Shown piece after piece: positions 46,838 to 55,573 of a stretch of DNA of 64,000 nt. A program made the translations under genes and the position numbers. This DNA is from Novosphingobium mangrovisedimenti (GTDB taxonomy: Bacteria > Pseudomonadota > Alphaproteobacteria > Sphingomonadales > Sphingomonadaceae): NCBI RefSeq assembly GCF_025153475.1, contig NZ_JANZXA010000009.1, forward strand, positions 1 to 64,000. The letters run 5' to 3'. Each line of letters begins with the position of its first letter. Position 1 is the first letter of the stretch. The notes beneath the pieces were generated by a model. It did not search any database. It saw only the letters and a program-made list of their open reading frames with translations, and was not told the origin of the DNA.

Positions 46838-47618
46838 CTTTCGCGTAAGTCGCGATGCCCAGCGGGATCAGCAACAGATACCCGATAGTGAGCGCGGCCA
46901 GAGTGAACCAGGGCTCGGTCAGCAGAGCCGCCACGGTAAGCCCCGCGCCCGCGATCATGCCCAGGCGCAAACTGTTGGGCGGGCTCATGCGCGACCAGCT
47001 TAGCGTCGGCAGACTGGAAATCATCAGAAAAGCGATCAGGACCATCCAGACGCTTACCACGATCGGGTCGGAAAACTCGGGACGGCCGCTGGCGATCCAC
47101 AAGTACATCGGCAGGAACGCGAGCGCCGCGCCGAGCGGCGCAGGAACCCCCGTCAGGAAACCCGCCTGCTTGTGCGGCTGATCGAGCATGTCGAGCCGGG
47201 CATTGAAGCGGGCAAGCCGCAGCACACAGCATATCGCGAAGGCCAGCGCGGAGATCCAGCCCACGCTGGGGAGCTGGTTGAGGCTCCACAAGTAGACGAT
47301 CAGCGCAGGCGCGACACCGAAGGAAATCGAATCGGCAAGACTGTCGAGTTCTGCGCCGAAGCGAGTCTGGGCCTTGAGCAGGCGAGCCGCACGCCCGTCG
47401 ATCCCGTCGAGCAGGCCGGCAAGGATCACCGCCTGCACCGCCCGCTCGAAATCACCGCCGATCGCAAAGCGGATCCCCGTCAGGCCCGAACAGAGCGCCG
47501 CGGCGGTAATCGCATTGGGCACGATCGCCCGCATCGACAGCGCGCGCGCAAGACGGCGCTGCGGGCTGGTTCGCCCTTCGGGAAAACCGTCAGGGTCTTC
47601 GGGCGAACCGGAAGTCAC
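46752..47618 (-). CDS. pssA: CDP-diacylglycerol-serine O-phosphatidyltransferase
   Basis: A 288-aa membrane enzyme making phosphatidylserine. The CDP-alcohol motif is DGIDGRAAR followed by [13 protein letters not shown]. About eight membrane helices. It overlaps psd by 4 bp, so synthesis and decarboxylation of phosphatidylserine are coupled. The last 86 bp are shared with the convergent SOS gene; the extended hydrophilic C-terminus lies in that overlap. Confidence 0.95.
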   Translation of the reverse strand: MTSGSPEDPDGFPEGRTSPQRRLARALSMRAIVPNAITAAALCSGLTGIRFAIGGDFERAVQAVILAGLLDGIDGRAARLLKAQTRFGAELDSLADSISFGVAPALIVYLWSLNQLPSVGWISALAFAICCVLRLARFNARLDMLDQPHKQAGFLTGVPAPLGAALAFLPMYLWIASGRPEFSDPIVVSVWMVLIAFLMISSLPTLSWSRMSPPNSLRLGMIAGAGLTVAALLTEPWFTLAALTIGYLLLIPLGIATYAKVRRRAPSPAIPAPEPERFDEHDAPLGPS

Positions 47619-48373
47619 TGGGCAATGCCCTCGATCATCGGCGCGTGACCCAGTTCACCCAGCACCGTTTCTCCGGCAACGATCCTCTGGCCCATCAGCA
47701 CGCGAGGCTCGACCCCGGCCGGGAGATAGACATCGACCCGGCTGCCGAAACGAATCAGGCCGATGCGTTGCCCGGCCGCGATGATGTCGCCCGGCTTGAT
47801 GAACGGCACGATCCGCCGCGCCACGAGACCCGCGATCTGCGTGAAGCAGATCCGCACGCCATCGCCGCGCTCGATCAGGATGTGCTGGCGCTCGTTTTCC
47901 TCGCTCGCCTTGTCGAGATCGGCGTTCACGAACTTGCCGGGGATATAGATCACCCGCTTGACCGTGCCGCCGATCGGCGCGCGATTGATGTGCACGTCGA
48001 ACACCGACATGAAAATCGAGATTCGCGTCACCGGATCGCCGGCCATAGGCGCGGAACCGCTGCCATCGTCGACGGTCAGCTCGCGCGGCGGCGACACTTT
48101 CTGGATCAGCGTGACGAGGCCGTCCGCAGGCGCGACGATGCTGCGTTCGTCCAGCGGCGTAACGCGCACAGGATCACGGAAGAACGCCAGCACGCACAGT
48201 GTCAGCACGGCCAGCGGCCAACCGAACCACGGGCCCAGCAGCAGCCAGGCGATCAGCGCAATACCGCCGGCGATGGCGCCGAACTTGCGCCCTTCGGCAT
48301 GAATGGAGGGCCATTGCCACGAAGCTTCGCCGCGGCCCTGATTATCGAGAATGTCTGAGGGCATCGCTTCCAT
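47615..48373 (-). CDS. psd: Phosphatidylserine decarboxylase proenzyme
   Basis: A 252-aa proenzyme giving phosphatidylethanolamine. Self-cleavage at the Gly-Ser of [11 protein letters not shown] would make the pyruvoyl group. Membrane segments near residues 33-68. It is the shorter (type II-like) proteobacterial form. An alternative start at 48364 is possible. Island 2 begins about 80 bp upstream of its start. Confidence 0.94.
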   Translation of the reverse strand: MEAMPSDILDNQGRGEASWQWPSIHAEGRKFGAIAGGIALIAWLLLGPWFGWPLAVLTLCVLAFFRDPVRVTPLDERSIVAPADGLVTLIQKVSPPRELTVDDGSGSAPMAGDPVTRISIFMSVFDVHINRAPIGGTVKRVIYIPGKFVNADLDKASEENERQHILIERGDGVRICFTQIAGLVARRIVPFIKPGDIIAAGQRIGLIRFGSRVDVYLPAGVEPRVLMGQRIVAGETVLGELGHAPMIEGIAQ

Positions 48374-48451
48374 CTAGTCGGTGTGCACAAGTACCGCAAT
48401 GCCGCCTGCTCGTAAGCAGGCCGGCTTGCCTTGCCATGGCTGTCTCTGAAG

Positions 48452-48471
48452 AAGCTGGTGGTGGCAGGGCT
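48452..48471. repeat. Left attachment site of island 2 (tRNA-Tyr end duplicate)
   Basis: AAGCTGGTGGTGG at 48452-48464 followed by CAGGGCT matches the right copy at 58446-58466, which is the 3' end of tRNA-Tyr; one base (A) is missing and similarity fades beyond. The distance between copies is 9,994 bp. Confidence 0.8.
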
Positions 48472-48534
48472 TGAACCGAACATTTTTACCAACTATTTGT
48501 AATACCTATAATTATTTTCAAACCAAAACAAATA

Positions 48535-48554
48535 CCCCCACATTCACCCCCACA
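48535..48554. repeat. Arm-type repeats, left end of island 2
   Basis: Two direct copies of CCCCCACA (48535-48542 and 48547-48554) separated by a short spacer. The same motif recurs at the right end beside the integrase, consistent with integrase arm-binding sites. Confidence 0.55.
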
Positions 48555-48865
48555 GAATTCCGAAGGTTTCACCGCTCGCACTCAAATAATTGGACGAGTC
48601 GAGAGCAAAACCTTGCTTGTCGTCGTGACGGCGAAGGGCGAGGAAACTCTTGCTTGTGTGGCCAAAACTGCCCCGGAAAAAATGCAAAAAGGGACCCGCT
48701 CAACTTCCACCCTCCCGGGGGGGATGACTTCGATAGTGGCATGGGCAGACTGATCCATGTGGCCACACAGGATAGACGCAATTTTCCCAAAGCGACCCTG
48801 CCGCCTACTCCCGTCAGTTCATAGAACTCGCCTGCCAACGCGCCCTGATTTCCAAACGCCGAACA
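48555..48865. other. Left-end non-coding stretch of island 2
   Basis: About 310 bp between the arm repeats and the 3' end of the DGQHR gene. Small open frames exist on both strands but none has a ribosome site or recognisable product. A TGTGGCCACA palindrome near 48758 is the only symmetry noticed. Confidence 0.4.
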
Positions 48866-50479
48866 TCATTTCAACTTGTAATAATTTTCAAGAGCATCAA
48901 CCAACTTTGCCACTAGGTCTAAGGTATCGTTGAAGCGCAACTGCTGCCAAGCACGCAAATTGAACCCGATATCGCTGTCACCCTGCAATTTGCTCTGGTC
49001 CGCAATTAGGATAAAATTATCCTGCTCTCCGCCGCGCCCCTTGTTCAAGCCCATCATGAAACCGACTTCATGATAGACGTTCTTGTTGCCTTGCGTCAGA
49101 TCAGCAATCAGAAGTCCGGAACCGTCAATAATGCGGAGGATTTCACTGTCGATCGTGAAGGAATGTCCCTTCGACACGCGATCAATCCGTACCGGCTTGA
49201 GAGCAAGGTCAAGTGCCTCCAGCTCGTGCGTGGCGTTGGTCTTCCCTATGGCCTCCTCGATTGCTTTGTAGACTGCGCTCGTGTGATCACCGAATTCCAT
49301 CGAAACAAAAACCTCGCGGCTGCGCGCCGTCTGGATGCTTTCGAAAACTTCGACCAGGCTAGAGGCGTCAATCGCCTGTGTCTGACCGAGATGATAATGA
49401 TAGCCCAGCCCCTTGGTCGTCCCGGTCGGCTTAAGCCGATCGATGCGATTATTCCGCATCCAAAGGGCGAACGCTGGCAATTGCACACCTTCTTCCTTGA
49501 GCGCAAAATGCACGGTAGCGGTAAGCACACCTAAGCAAGCCGCATCGCGAAGTTGAGCGTGCGGCGATTGTTCGTACATAGCATTGGCTCGCTTGATCGC
49601 ATCGCGCAGCCGAGGAATTTGGGCATCAACATCCTCGGTCGAAGCAACGGCGGCCAAGGCAGCGTCCTTAGTCGAAAGATACTGGGTCAGACCAAGTGCA
49701 AGGGTGTACCGGTTCTCAAGGTGTTTGGTGAGACCCGTCAAAAATTTTCCATCCAAATCCGGCAGAAGCTTTCGCGCTAACAAGTACGCTGGGCCAAAAC
49801 TCGGATTTTCAAGTAGCGCGTTATCCCGAAAAAGCGCCTCTGGCCCATCTTCAAGAATGAGCCGAAGATTCTCTTCAGAAGTCAACGGTATCTGCTTCGC
49901 ATTGATGTTGTGAAACACAACTTTCTCAAATTGCCGTGCCAGCAACCGGTCCTGATGCAAAACCACACAAAACGGAGTTTCGAGACCGTAGTTTGCCTCG
50001 CCCGGCTTGGTTTCGCTGACCGCACTTAAGCGGTGATTCCCGTCTATCCGAAACAGCTTGATATCGTCGTCGGTGGCTAGAAATTCCTCGGGCAAATCAA
50101 GGTAAACCAACGTCGGAGCGTTGGCTCCGCCTACAGTTTCCATGGCTTTCGGCAGTTTCGGATGCTGAACCGTGATCTTCAGCCCATTGATGTTCGAAGT
50201 GAACCCTTTTCCTGAAAAGATATCCCCCAGCGGATCAACGGCACGGCCTCGCGCCTTGTCAAAGTCAAACTGAAGCGATGCGGACAGGACCACTTCGGGA
50301 AAAAACAGAAATTGCCGATCTGCGAGGAACTGCTCAATCTCATCGCGATGAGTCTCGATCAGGTTGCGTTGATAGGCGGGATCGAAGCGCGAGCATCTTG
50401 CAAGTTCGCCAAGGGGCGCCACGCCACGAATGACAGTAAATCCGCCCAAAGTCGAATGCAGAATACCTGAGAGGATCAT
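48866..50479 (-). CDS. DGQHR/ParB-like protein fused to NDT/TIR-like domain
   Basis: A 537-aa two-domain protein. The N-terminal part (about 15-380) resembles DGQHR/DndB and ParB-like proteins; its core motif is FRIDGNHRLSA (DGNHR at 146-150). The C-terminal part (about 388-537) has the layout of the nucleoside deoxyribosyltransferase/TIR-like superfamily: VFVSMEF at the first strand, LIADLTQGNKNVYHEVGF with a candidate catalytic Glu at about 471, then FILIADQ. It would thus bind DNA or sense modification state and act on a nucleotide or NAD-like ligand; this is inference. The start overlaps the hsdS stop (ATGA), so it is translationally coupled to a specificity subunit. DNA here is AT-richer than the host. 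I know of no named system with this fusion. Confidence 0.7.
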   Translation of the reverse strand: MILSGILHSTLGGFTVIRGVAPLGELARCSRFDPAYQRNLIETHRDEIEQFLADRQFLFFPEVVLSASLQFDFDKARGRAVDPLGDIFSGKGFTSNINGLKITVQHPKLPKAMETVGGANAPTLVYLDLPEEFLATDDDIKLFRIDGNHRLSAVSETKPGEANYGLETPFCVVLHQDRLLARQFEKVVFHNINAKQIPLTSEENLRLILEDGPEALFRDNALLENPSFGPAYLLARKLLPDLDGKFLTGLTKHLENRYTLALGLTQYLSTKDAALAAVASTEDVDAQIPRLRDAIKRANAMYEQSPHAQLRDAACLGVLTATVHFALKEEGVQLPAFALWMRNNRIDRLKPTGTTKGLGYHYHLGQTQAIDASSLVEVFESIQTARSREVFVSMEFGDHTSAVYKAIEEAIGKTNATHELEALDLALKPVRIDRVSKGHSFTIDSEILRIIDGSGLLIADLTQGNKNVYHEVGFMMGLNKGRGGEQDNFILIADQSKLQGDSDIGFNLRAWQQLRFNDTLDLVAKLVDALENYYKLK

Positions 50480-51837
50480 GCGGGAATTTCACCTAGTAGT
50501 TGGATTTCGAACCTGACTCGAGCCGACTGCCAAATTTCATTGGCACGAAGCCGCGAGCTGATGGATAGCATCACTTCTCTTTGGCAAGCATCCGCAACTT
50601 CCTCTTGTTTGGGCAACGAAATGCTTGGCAGCGGAATTGACGCGAAGTCGTCGGATGACAACCTGTAACGACTAGGCGTGCCGCCGCGACTCCGACCATA
50701 CATAATTGACCGGTACGTTGCTGTTTTAATAAGCCAAAGAAGGAAAGTAGAATTCCAATTTTTATTAGAACGCAGAACATGAAACTCTGGCGAGGCCAAA
50801 ATAGGTACTTTAGCACTTGGTGCTAACACTGCCTTACCATTTAGAATCGTTGGCCCCAATCTTGCGACAAGAAGGTCGCCCTCTTGAACCTCAATCAGCG
50901 CACCTGTTATCTCTTCAGACAGTTCATACCGTAATTTCTCGACGCCAATCGGCTCATTTTCTAAGTCGTCGATCCTCAACCATGCGACACGCTCGCCTGG
51001 GTATTTCTTGTTTGCAAAGACCTTTTTTTGGATAATCTCGCCCGCATCAGCGACAGATTGCTGCCCCCCTAGTTGGTTCTCAATCGGCAAAACTGCATAA
51101 CGTTCGGGATTCAATGAGCTGAGGAGTTCAGAACGAGTGATCCCAAATACTTTTTGCCCATGGATTTTTTCGCCCACCCCAATTTCTTTGGTGATGATTT
51201 GCTGAATTGACGCAAGACGATGCCGCGCTTCGGTCAACAGCTGGTCCCGCTCATTGAGCGCTTGGCGAAGATCATTCAAAATCGATTTTTGATCCGCAAG
51301 TGAAGGAAGAGGAATCTCCAATTCTTTCAATTCTTCCGCATTCACGTTCGACATTCCAGCGATCTGGCGGCTGACCTGATCAATCTGCATACGACCAGCA
51401 TCTGTGTTCAAGAAAGCCGACACGAACTCCGGCAATACGCGTGACGTATCGAGGCGGACACGAATGAGGTAAGATGCGAAAACCCAGTCTCCGTCTTCTG
51501 AGAATACCTCACATTTGCCCACCAGTTCCTTCGAGTTCGTCCGGTTAAAAAGGATGTCACCCTTTTCAAGGCGGTACTTTTCAAGGTCTGAATGACTGAG
51601 CTCGATGTGCTTCAAGTCCGAGAAATCCCAACCCAATGGCTGGAGGTTGTTCATGCGGATCATCGGCACACCAAGGCCATCCGTATTGGCCCGCTTAGAG
51701 ATGCCGTATTGGACGAAATCGGCCAAGGCGCCGATTTTGGTTAGCCTGTATCGCGGACTGCCATAGCGTATTTCCTTACGCCGTTGCAGTTCGAGATACT
51801 GTGGATCGAATCTCGCGCCGGTTTCCCCCCGCTGCAC
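50476..51837 (-). CDS. hsdS: Type I-like DNA specificity subunit HsdS
   Basis: A 453-aa protein with two target-recognition domains, each followed by a conserved helical region (LPSLADQKSILNDLRQALNE near residue 180 and LPSISLPKQEEVADACQREV near 410). The repeats DILFNRTNS and DLLVARLGPT mark equivalent positions in the two halves. It would direct the upstream methyltransferase/nuclease to a bipartite target. The start is GTG at 51837, 35 bp after the hsdM stop. It is coupled to the DGQHR fusion gene by ATGA. Confidence 0.9.
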   Translation of the reverse strand: MQRGETGARFDPQYLELQRRKEIRYGSPRYRLTKIGALADFVQYGISKRANTDGLGVPMIRMNNLQPLGWDFSDLKHIELSHSDLEKYRLEKGDILFNRTNSKELVGKCEVFSEDGDWVFASYLIRVRLDTSRVLPEFVSAFLNTDAGRMQIDQVSRQIAGMSNVNAEELKELEIPLPSLADQKSILNDLRQALNERDQLLTEARHRLASIQQIITKEIGVGEKIHGQKVFGITRSELLSSLNPERYAVLPIENQLGGQQSVADAGEIIQKKVFANKKYPGERVAWLRIDDLENEPIGVEKLRYELSEEITGALIEVQEGDLLVARLGPTILNGKAVLAPSAKVPILASPEFHVLRSNKNWNSTFLLWLIKTATYRSIMYGRSRGGTPSRYRLSSDDFASIPLPSISLPKQEEVADACQREVMLSISSRLRANEIWQSARVRFEIQLLGEIPA

Positions 51838-51872
51838 CGCAAAGCAGATTGCCTGCCCTGCGGGAACGGGGG

Positions 51873-53972
51873 TCAGACGAAAAAAGGCGTTGGGTCCCTC
51901 TGGAAGTTTGCATACTGACCTAACAGGCCAGTGCTTGGCATTACCTTGCGATGGCGCTCGGTCCAGTCACCCGGCTTCTTCCCTTCTCCCACCTTCCAAT
52001 CGAATATTACTTCCCAATCAAAAAGGTCGCAGCGATGACGCTCGACACGCTCAACATTTGGGTCTTCACGCAGTACTTCGACTTCGTACGTGTTTCGACC
52101 TGCGGCGTCGTACCCAACGTTCTCGGCCATCGCCATGAAGATTGGTTCGTCGTCACTGATTTCGTCGACGACGATAAGCTCTCCTTGCCGCTGCTTGACT
52201 CGCGAAAAAGGGCGCTTCTCCAAGAACACTACACTAGATTTCACGCCCGCGCCGAAATGGGCGAATGCAAACTGCGGAAGCGAAATCACTGCGAGCACCT
52301 TAAAGCGTTCGAGCAGCCAATCTCGAACTCCTTGCAAGCTGGCGTTCGTGAGCAAACCATCGGGCAGGACCACAGCCGCCTGCCCCCCTGGCTTCAGCAG
52401 TTGCCAAATGCGCTCGACATAAATGATTTCTGTTTTGACGCTTGCTCGCTGCTTCACCGCCTTCTTGGCAGAACGAGGGTCCCAACCATCATCGGATAGT
52501 TCATCGTCGGCATTGCCTTTAGCGACGTACCGGGAAAGCTCGTAACTGCTGAGATATGTGTGGAGTTCTTCCTTCACAACCGCCCCGAATGGAGGATTGG
52601 TCGGAATCTTTGTGAACCCCTTGGTTTCATCCCTCTTGCCGGTCGCACGATCGATCCCAAGAATGCGAGCAAAGGCTTCGTTTTTGTCCGCGATTTCAGT
52701 CAACGGTTCCAGCGCATCGTTGCCGATGACATTCGTATGGCCGTCATCGTGGACAATCATGTTCATCTTTGCGACGCGAGCAATTTCCTCGTTGATCTCA
52801 ACCCCAAACAGTCGCTTCTCGGCAAAATCGTGCCAGTAGTTGAAATGCTGAGAGGTCCCTTCGTCGTAGTATTGTCCCGCTTGCGCACGAACATGATCAA
52901 GGGCGTGGAGGAGGAAACCTCCAGAACCGCAAGCCGGGTCGATCACCGTGTCCTCAGCATCAATCCCCAACATCTGCACAGCAAACGCGATGATATTCCT
53001 AGGCGTGAAATATTGACCAAAATCACCCTTAAAAAAACCATCCATGAACTGTTCAAATGCAACCCCCTTTGTGTCGAGGTCAGTCGCGGTGAGATTCACG
53101 CTTTCCAAGTGGAGGACGACATTCTTCAATGTGACATCATCGATTTTGATAGTGTCTGTAAAAACGTCGGGCTCTCGCTCTCGTTCAATATCATAGAGAC
53201 TGCGAATTCTTTTAGCCAGACGATCAGGCGTTTCATTAGATTTGATCTGAAACTCGTACGCCTCTCCCCGCTTCCTCGGCTTTTTCTCGTCGCGCGTTTT
53301 CACGAAAATGAGCTTGCATAACTCCCCGAATGCAGTCGGAGGTGACAGCCTGCCACCACCCCAAAGGGTCTGGTGGCATTTACGAATTGTCTTGATCAAA
53401 TCGTCGCGACCGACCGCGCTGATATCAGGCTTGGGAGGTGCCGCGTGATAGTATTTAAATTCTTCGGGCTTGCCGTATTTCACTGGCAAATCGGCAATAA
53501 TGTTAGCCTCTCGTTCGAGCACGCCGAAGCGATCTGAACAATCATAAAAGGCGCGCGTTTGCCCCGCGATGACGCCTATATACTCAGCCCTAAATTTATG
53601 CGCATGTCCGTTGCCAAAAGCCTGCTCAATGGCCTGCTTCAACTCAGTATCGGTAACGCCGTCCCGCTTACACTCGATAACGGCATACGGCTTAGTTTTA
53701 GCCTTGTCTCGAAACAGAACAATATCTGCTCTATCATGAGGAACGCGATCTGGCACGGTAACTTCAATACCGATACATTCAGGATCGTATCCATAACGAC
53801 ATACGAGCTCAGCATAGTATGAGGCGCGAACTTTTTCTTCTGGGTCAGACCAGCGTTCTGAAACATTTGGCGCGACATATCGAACCTTTTCCGATCGTCC
53901 GCTTGCCAGTATTTGGATATGGCCGCCATCGATCGCGCTTTGAAGCCAGGCAGCGCTAGAAGTTTGTTTCAT
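51873..53972 (-). CDS. hsdM: N6-adenine methyltransferase with N-terminal HsdR_N-like nuclease domain
   Basis: A 699-aa fusion. Residues about 40-110 form a PD-(D/E)XK-like domain (Glu70, Asp83 in RADIVLF, and the ECK triad at 100-102), as in the HsdR N-terminal region. Residues about 190-640 are an HsdM-type gamma methyltransferase: SAM motif DPACGSGGF at 345-353 and catalytic TNPPF at 458-462. Restriction and modification may thus reside in one chain served by the adjacent HsdS, as in BcgI-like type IIB systems. The ATG at 53972 (MKQTSS) is chosen over the open frame up to 54155. No ATP-dependent translocase (hsdR) is nearby. Confidence 0.88.
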   Translation of the reverse strand: MKQTSSAAWLQSAIDGGHIQILASGRSEKVRYVAPNVSERWSDPEEKVRASYYAELVCRYGYDPECIGIEVTVPDRVPHDRADIVLFRDKAKTKPYAVIECKRDGVTDTELKQAIEQAFGNGHAHKFRAEYIGVIAGQTRAFYDCSDRFGVLEREANIIADLPVKYGKPEEFKYYHAAPPKPDISAVGRDDLIKTIRKCHQTLWGGGRLSPPTAFGELCKLIFVKTRDEKKPRKRGEAYEFQIKSNETPDRLAKRIRSLYDIEREREPDVFTDTIKIDDVTLKNVVLHLESVNLTATDLDTKGVAFEQFMDGFFKGDFGQYFTPRNIIAFAVQMLGIDAEDTVIDPACGSGGFLLHALDHVRAQAGQYYDEGTSQHFNYWHDFAEKRLFGVEINEEIARVAKMNMIVHDDGHTNVIGNDALEPLTEIADKNEAFARILGIDRATGKRDETKGFTKIPTNPPFGAVVKEELHTYLSSYELSRYVAKGNADDELSDDGWDPRSAKKAVKQRASVKTEIIYVERIWQLLKPGGQAAVVLPDGLLTNASLQGVRDWLLERFKVLAVISLPQFAFAHFGAGVKSSVVFLEKRPFSRVKQRQGELIVVDEISDDEPIFMAMAENVGYDAAGRNTYEVEVLREDPNVERVERHRCDLFDWEVIFDWKVGEGKKPGDWTERHRKVMPSTGLLGQYANFQRDPTPFFV

Positions 53973-54349
53973 CGAACATTTCTCATGAGATGGCACAAGC
54001 GCGTTGCGCTTGCCCCTTGGAACGTGAACCGTTGATAGTCGAATTGGGCGGGCAGCCAAACCGGCTCCAAAGTTTTTTCTACCGATCATCGGTGTGGGCG
54101 CGCATGGCGGCAAATCTTGAGATGATCCAGCTACATTCCGGTTGTCGGCAATCACAACTCAGGAAGTCAGCCGCTAAATTGATAAATCAGCGGAGACGGG
54201 GCGGATCTTTAGCCCTGGCGGCCTATTGCTCAAGCCCGCTGACAAGGACGTCCGCCGAGCTTGGAAAACCGTAATGCTCGGAGACGGGATTTACGTAACG
54301 CAGGCAGCCGACACGCCGGATTTCCCCGGCACCGGGAATTTATCAACGG
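53973..54349. other. Upstream region of the defence-like operon
   Basis: About 375 bp between the hsdM start and a small membrane-protein gene on the same strand. It should contain the operon promoter. Open frames on the plus strand here are compositionally unlike proteins. No clear operator was identified. Confidence 0.4.
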
Positions 54350-54658
54350 CTACGGCTCATTCTTTGGATTTTCGTCGGCCCAATCATCGCTTGTCCAGCC
54401 CAGCCAAATCACGACAGCGGCAGCCGTTATCGCCCATGCCCATCCGCTACCGACGACCGACGCGACACCGAGCCACAGCCCGACAGCCAACGCCAGCCCC
54501 AAGCCAATTACCACTGCCCAATATGCGCCCGCCAGAATGTACGGAAGCGCGAAAAGCACGGCGACGGCAATCAAAATTCCGCCTGCGATTTCCAACACGG
54601 TCGTTCTCCCGCTCAAGCCTCGCACGACGAAAAGCGAAGTGCGAAGGACGATTCCCAC
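54350..54658 (-). CDS. Small multi-spanning membrane protein (hypothetical)
   Basis: A 102-aa protein with three hydrophobic segments (about 22-45, 47-70, 72-88) and an acidic C-terminal tail (DDWADENPKNEP). No family recognised. It lies between the hsdM-S-DGQHR operon and the divergent XRE regulator. It could be a membrane partner of the system (small membrane proteins are common in defence loci) or an unrelated island gene. Confidence 0.55.
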   Translation of the reverse strand: MGIVLRTSLFVVRGLSGRTTVLEIAGGILIAVAVLFALPYILAGAYWAVVIGLGLALAVGLWLGVASVVGSGWAWAITAAAVVIWLGWTSDDWADENPKNEP

Positions 54659-54735
54659 CGAAAAATAGCGCTAAATCTTAACAGCGGGATTAATACTCCG
54701 TGGATTGATAGTCACCCCCGCAGCGAGATGCGGAG

Positions 54736-54963
54736 GTGGACCCGTATCTCGACATTCTCGGCCAACGCATTCGCGCCCGCAGGCGTGACCTGGGCATGTC
54801 GCAGGAAGGTTTGGCACACGAGGCAGGATTAGACCGGAGCTACGTCGGCCGGATCGAGCGCGGGGAACACAACCTGACGCTTTCCGCTCTCATCAAATTG
54901 TGCCGGGCGATGAAATGCGACGTAGCGGCGCTGACCCACGGAATGCCAACGTCTGGGCAATAG
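54736..54963 (+). CDS. XRE-family regulator resembling R-M controller (C) proteins
   Basis: A 75-aa single HTH_3 domain: LGQRIRARRRDLGMSQEGLA, then GLDRSYVGRIERGEHNLTL. Size and sequence layout match controller proteins of restriction-modification systems, which time nuclease expression after entry into a new cell. Start is GTG at 54736 with GCGGAG upstream. It is divergent from the membrane-protein gene. Target promoter not proven. Confidence 0.8.
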   Translation: MDPYLDILGQRIRARRRDLGMSQEGLAHEAGLDRSYVGRIERGEHNLTLSALIKLCRAMKCDVAALTHGMPTSGQ

Positions 54964-55006
54964 AAGCTGAATCACCCGTTGGCACGCCACGTGCCGCAAC
55001 TACTGC

Positions 55007-55573
55007 TCACAGATCGTACAGCCTTTCCGGCCGCTGATAGACAGTGCGGGAAACGGAGCCCACTTGCTCGCTGCGCCACCAGCGTGCAAAATCAGGGCTC
55101 TTGCGGCAATTCAGCAGTGCGCTTCTGATATACGGCACTTCAAGTTTCCTGACACTTGCAGGGATTCCCAGAAGTAGCCGAACAGCAAGCCAATGGTGCC
55201 GTACAGGTTCGTCAGGGATCGCCTCCATCAGCCAGCCGACCATGACGCTTATCGCCGCATCATCTCGATGCGCCGCGTCCCTAATACGATAGGCAACCTC
55301 CTTGGGCGCTGCTTCCTCATTGAAATTACCCAGCGCCTCGAACTGCCCCTTGGCCTTTTCAGTATATTGCCAAAGTTCGGACAGGATGCCCCGGTCCTCG
55401 ATAATATGGAGAATTTGAAGGACGGTAAGCGGCTGTCCTTTGCGGAGTTGAAGCCGAATTTCCGCAGCATACTCACTCTCACCTGAGTCCAGAATCAAAA
55501 CTCCTGCCTTCTCCATCTTGCGAGCTTTGCCAAGAGGAACTCTGAATTGTTCGCAAAATTCATAGATATTCAT
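55007..55573 (-). CDS. Hypothetical island protein with N-terminal HTH-like region
   Basis: A 188-aa protein starting MNIYEFCEQFRVPLGKARKM, which looks like a MerR/AlpA-type DNA-binding helix pair, followed by a mostly helical body (GWLMEAIPDEPVRHHWLAVR). No named family recognised. The open frame extends to 55684, but 55573 is the better start. Probably an island maintenance or regulation gene. Confidence 0.6.
   Translation of the reverse strand: MNIYEFCEQFRVPLGKARKMEKAGVLILDSGESEYAAEIRLQLRKGQPLTVLQILHIIEDRGILSELWQYTEKAKGQFEALGNFNEEAAPKEVAYRIRDAAHRDDAAISVMVGWLMEAIPDEPVRHHWLAVRLLLGIPASVRKLEVPYIRSALLNCRKSPDFARWWRSEQVGSVSRTVYQRPERLYDL

Noticed and set aside
48569..48838. Minus-strand open frame of 89 codons at the left end of island 2
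   Set aside because: No ribosome site, no recognisable sequence and odd composition.
53990..54681. Overlapping plus-strand open frames upstream of hsdM
   Set aside because: Cys/Arg/Ser-rich products without homology, antisense to the small membrane-protein gene in part.
54659..54735. C-box operator upstream of the XRE gene (ACTCC...GATAGTC)
   Set aside because: Only four of eight dyad positions match; not convincing without binding data.
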